Shown here piece after piece: positions 6,790 to 8,119 of a DNA stretch of 8,119 nt. Each line of letters begins with the position of its first letter. Within the stretch, counting starts at the first letter, position 1. The notes beneath the pieces are model-generated. The model was not told where the DNA came from and did no database searches. It was given only the letters and a program-made list of their open reading frames with translations. The stretch covers positions 1 to 8,119 of the forward strand of contig JAAHIC010000164.1 of assembly GCA_010671965.1 (NCBI GenBank), read 5' to 3'. The DNA is from Leptolyngbya sp. SIO4C5 (GTDB taxonomy: Bacteria; Cyanobacteriota; Cyanobacteriia; Phormidesmidales; Phormidesmidaceae). Both the position numbers and the translations under genes were made by a program.

Positions 6790-6814
6790 AATTCTCAACA
6801 AGGAATTCTTGTTG
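6790..6814. promoter_or_regulatory. Fur-like motif merged with a 7-bp inverted repeat between the binding-protein gene and fur
   Basis: AATTCTCAACAA (6790-6801) differs from the window's Fur-like motif at one of 12 positions. It overlaps a perfect inverted repeat, CAACAAG (6796-6802) and CTTGTTG (6808-6814), around GAATT. The sequence after the repeat (CAACTATG) is not T-rich, so a terminator is unlikely, although the hairpin is the only one after the binding-protein gene. An operator in front of fur is the better reading. Confidence 0.4.
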
Positions 6815-6864
6815 CAACTATGCTCTAAAATTCGTTAGTATTGTCAATAAGTATTCTCTATTGA
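6812..6864 (+). promoter_or_regulatory. Possible fur promoter with operator
   Basis: TTGCAA (6812-6817) and TAGTAT (6836-6841) are 18 bases apart and could serve as -35 and -10. Just downstream TCAATA (6844-6849) and TATTGA (6859-6864) form an inverted repeat around nine bases. The stretch TATTCTCTATTG (6852-6863) matches the shared Fur-like motif at 8 of 12 positions. An operator over the start of transcription fits self-repression by Fur, which is known in cyanobacteria. The hexamers are only moderate matches. Confidence 0.4.
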
Positions 6865-6885
6865 AAATAACTAAGTATTAAAGTC

Positions 6886-7341
6886 ATGGTTGCCTACACA
6901 CCCTCTGCGATGAAGGCAGAACTGCATGAGCGGGGATGCCGCATGACGCCCCAGCGTGAGACTTTGCTGACGGTTTTTCAAAACTTGCCTAAAGGCGAGC
7001 ATCTCAGCGCCGAAGAAGTTTGTGAGCTGTTAGATCAGCAAGATGAGCGAGTGAGTTTGTCTACTGCCTATCGCAACCTCAAGCTGATGGCTCGCATGGG
7101 CATCTTGCGAGAGCTAGAACTGAGCGAGGGCCAAAAGCGCTACGAAATCAATCAGCCTGCCCCCTATCATCACCATCATCTGATCTGTGTCCGCTGCAAT
7201 AAGACAGTTGAGTTTAAGAATGACGCCGTTCTGAAAGCAGGTGTTAAAACAGCTAAGGAGTCAGGCTATCATCTGCTCGACTGTCAGCTTTTGATTCACG
7301 CTATTTGTCCAGCCTGTCAGCGCTCGATTGCACCTGTTTAG
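6886..7341 (+). CDS. fur: Ferric uptake regulator (FurA-like)
   Basis: This 151-residue iron-responsive DNA-binding regulator has a winged-helix N-terminal domain (about 10-88; recognition region SLSTAYRNLKLMARMGILRELEL, with the conserved Tyr62-Arg63) and a C-terminal metal-binding dimer domain. His39, Glu87, His96 and His98 align with a Fur metal site. The cysteine pairs C101-V-R-C104 and C141-P-A-C144 match structural zinc or redox positions. Cys141-Pro142 corresponds to the Cys-Pro reported to bind heme in Anabaena FurA. Length and sequence resemble cyanobacterial FurA rather than Zur or PerR paralogs. The start at 6886 is supported by the N-terminus MVAYT..MKAELHERG, which lines up with FurA, although no strong ribosome-binding site is visible. 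It has its own upstream operator region and its own terminator. In a genome with several Fur paralogs it could be a secondary copy. Confidence 0.92.
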   Translation: MVAYTPSAMKAELHERGCRMTPQRETLLTVFQNLPKGEHLSAEEVCELLDQQDERVSLSTAYRNLKLMARMGILRELELSEGQKRYEINQPAPYHHHHLICVRCNKTVEFKNDAVLKAGVKTAKESGYHLLDCQLLIHAICPACQRSIAPV

Positions 7342-7389
7342 TCCCAAGTAGAGTATTAACTGGCGGGTAATTGGCTGAATATGGGTCAT

Positions 7390-7422
7390 CAGCCTGAAGC
7401 ATTTAGCTCCGGGCTGCTTTTT
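7390..7422 (+). terminator. Intrinsic terminator of fur
   Basis: CAGCCTGAAGC (7390-7400) pairs with GCTCCGGGCTG (7406-7416) around an ATTTA loop. The 11-pair stem has one T-G wobble and one A-C mismatch and is followed by C and five T residues (7418-7422). It starts 48 bases after the fur stop and should end the fur transcript, so the flavodoxin genes need their own promoter. Confidence 0.8.
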
Positions 7423-7590
7423 ATGGCCATCACCCTAAATAAGAATACAAATCAACAAGCAACTTAGCGATTAGCTACATAAACATTCTTATTCAGAATT
7501 ATTTTTAGCTTTTTTAAAGTAGACAGAGACGTAAAAGCCTTGCTCTACCATATTTTTTGAGCACATAGCTAGAAAAAATTTGCAATGCTG
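7423..7590. other. AT-rich non-coding stretch upstream of the zinc-ribbon/flavodoxin promoter region
   Basis: No coding region is supported here. It is part of a 358-bp gap between fur and the zinc-ribbon gene. AATAAGAAT (7438-7446) and ATTCTTATT (7485-7493) form a 9-bp inverted repeat with a 38-base gap. ATTCT (7485-7489) and AGAAT (7495-7499) form a shorter nested one. GCTTTT (7508-7513) and AAAAGC (7533-7538) could pair weakly. These may be regulatory sites, but nothing in them points to a particular protein, and base composition alone makes short AT-rich repeats likely. Confidence 0.35.
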
Positions 7591-7664
7591 TTGAAATTTG
7601 TTCTCAATAATGGCTAGATGCTGTATAGTAAAACTCAGAATTATTGAATTCAATTCTCAATAAT
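7591..7664 (+). promoter_or_regulatory. Probable Fur-controlled promoter region of the zinc-ribbon/flavodoxin genes
   Basis: The 11-mer TTCTCAATAAT occurs at 7601-7611 and 7654-7664, 53 bp apart, about five helical turns. A TATAGT (7624-7629) between them is a fair -10. Its -35 at 17 bases would be TTCTCA itself, a poor match, while TTGAAA (7591-7596) is too far for it. The second copy sits in a symmetric element, ATTATTGA (7640-7647), nine bases, TCAATAAT (7657-7664), and contains AATTCTCAATAA exactly. Iron-dependent repression by Fur of flavodoxin genes is established in cyanobacteria; the site assignment here is inferred. Confidence 0.6.
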
Positions 7665-7699
7665 CTGCGTTCGTGTATGAGTTAAGTCAGGAGGTGCAT

Positions 7700-7873
7700 A
7701 TGCCTGTGTGTCCATGCTGTCGCAGTCACTTAGTTCGACAGGTCAATCGCTCAGGGCTGCACTGGTTTTGCCTGGACTGCCGGCAAGCCATGCCTGTCAT
7801 AGAAGAGCCCGTCCTGACGGAGCTGCGTTACCACAATCGCTCATATCGCTACAGCGCAGATTTGTTGGGTTAG
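7700..7873 (+). CDS. Small zinc-ribbon protein, function unknown
   Basis: This 57-residue protein has two CxxC knuckles, Cys4-Pro-Cys-Cys7 and Cys24-Leu-Asp-Cys27, separated by 16 residues. They form a probable zinc ribbon, with an extra Cys6. The rest, including an aromatic, basic end (YHNRSYRYSADLLG), has no domain that I recognise. A GTG at 7673 is in frame, but AGGAGG at 7689-7694 is five bases from the ATG at 7700, so 7700 is chosen. The strong ribosome-binding site and intact cysteines make a real gene likely despite its size. It lies 35 bp after a Fur-like box and 18 bp before flavodoxin, so it is probably cotranscribed with flavodoxin and expressed under iron limitation. It may be a regulator or a metal or redox accessory protein, but this is a guess. 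Confidence 0.75.
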   Translation: MPVCPCCRSHLVRQVNRSGLHWFCLDCRQAMPVIEEPVLTELRYHNRSYRYSADLLG

Positions 7874-7891
7874 TCACTTTAAGGAGCAAAT

Positions 7892-8119
7892 ATGACAAAA
7901 GTAGGTCTATTCTACGGTTCAACAACAGGGAAAACAGCCGATGTCGCTGAGCAGATTCAAGCGGCTTTGGGCGGTGACTCAGTGGTGGAAGTGTTTGACA
8001 TTGCCGATGTCGCGGTCGAGGACTTAGCAGCCTATCAGCAGTTAATTATTGGCAGTCCTACCTGGAATATTGGAGAACTGCAAGATGACTGGGAAGGCGT
8101 TTTAGATGAACTAGACGGC
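7892..8119 (+). CDS. isiB: Flavodoxin, N-terminal part (cut by the window edge)
   Basis: This FMN electron carrier replaces ferredoxin in photosynthetic electron transfer when iron is short. The first 76 residues are present and read open to the edge; the family normally has about 170. The FMN phosphate loop GSTTGKT is at 9-15. PTWNIGELQDDWE (56-68) holds Trp58, the residue that stacks on the flavin in cyanobacterial flavodoxins. The ATG at 7892 has AAGGAG at 7881-7886, five bases upstream. It is 18 bp after the zinc-ribbon gene with no terminator between them, and the pair lies behind the two Fur-like boxes at 7601-7664. The name isiB rests on family and context; the C-terminal half, including the long-chain insert, is not visible. 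Confidence 0.93.
   Translation, partial: MTKVGLFYGSTTGKTADVAEQIQAALGGDSVVEVFDIADVAVEDLAAYQQLIIGSPTWNIGELQDDWEGVLDELDG

Noticed and set aside
7519..7558. Possible small-RNA terminator: GTAGA/TCTAC pairing followed by T6
   Set aside because: The stem is only 5 bp with a large loop and a gap before the T-run, too weak to call a small RNA.
7708..7950. + strand frame overlapping the zinc-ribbon and flavodoxin genes
   Set aside because: It overlaps both genes in another frame, has no ribosome-binding site of note and has no recognisable motif.

Overview
The window is from a cyanobacterium. At least eleven copies of the cyanobacterial octamer GCGATCGC (HIP1) lie in its genes, the iron-regulator gene closely resembles cyanobacterial FurA (151 residues), and a flavodoxin gene of the iron-stress (IsiB) type sits at the right edge. 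Coding DNA is moderately GC-rich and the gaps between genes are AT-rich. Every gene reads on the + strand.

Layout. Bases 1-203 are a leader region with a 27-bp near-perfect inverted repeat at the very edge, a TTGACA element, a Fur-like motif and a strong hairpin just before the first ribosome-binding site. Bases 204-3106 hold four tightly packed, partly overlapping genes: ExbB, ExbD, a single FecCD-type permease and a FecE/FhuC-type ATPase. After a 144-bp gap with a 13-bp direct repeat at 21-bp period come a TonB-dependent outer-membrane receptor (3251-5842) and a lipoprotein substrate-binding protein (5870-6778). A 107-bp operator-rich gap precedes fur (6886-7341), which ends in a convincing intrinsic terminator. 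A 358-bp AT-rich stretch with two Fur-like boxes 53 bp apart leads to a 57-residue zinc-ribbon protein (7700-7873) and, 18 bp on, the start of flavodoxin (7892 to the window edge, cut off).

Together the genes form an almost complete TonB-energised iron-uptake route: receptor in the outer membrane, ExbB/ExbD proton channel, periplasmic binding lipoprotein, permease and ATPase. Only tonB itself is missing from the window. The regulator (Fur) and one output of iron starvation (flavodoxin, which replaces ferredoxin) lie beside it. A shared motif close to AATTCTCAATAA, or its reverse complement, is found at the start of every transcription unit, so the whole window reads as an iron regulon. The substrate is not settled. 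The receptor plug looks like the heme/hemoglobin receptor family, but the receptor has only two histidines and none between its FRAP and NPEL motifs, while the ATPase looks like a ferric-siderophore type. The least explained items are the zinc-ribbon protein, the exbB leader hairpin, the terminal palindrome, the 21-bp-period repeat and an acidic tether in the receptor.
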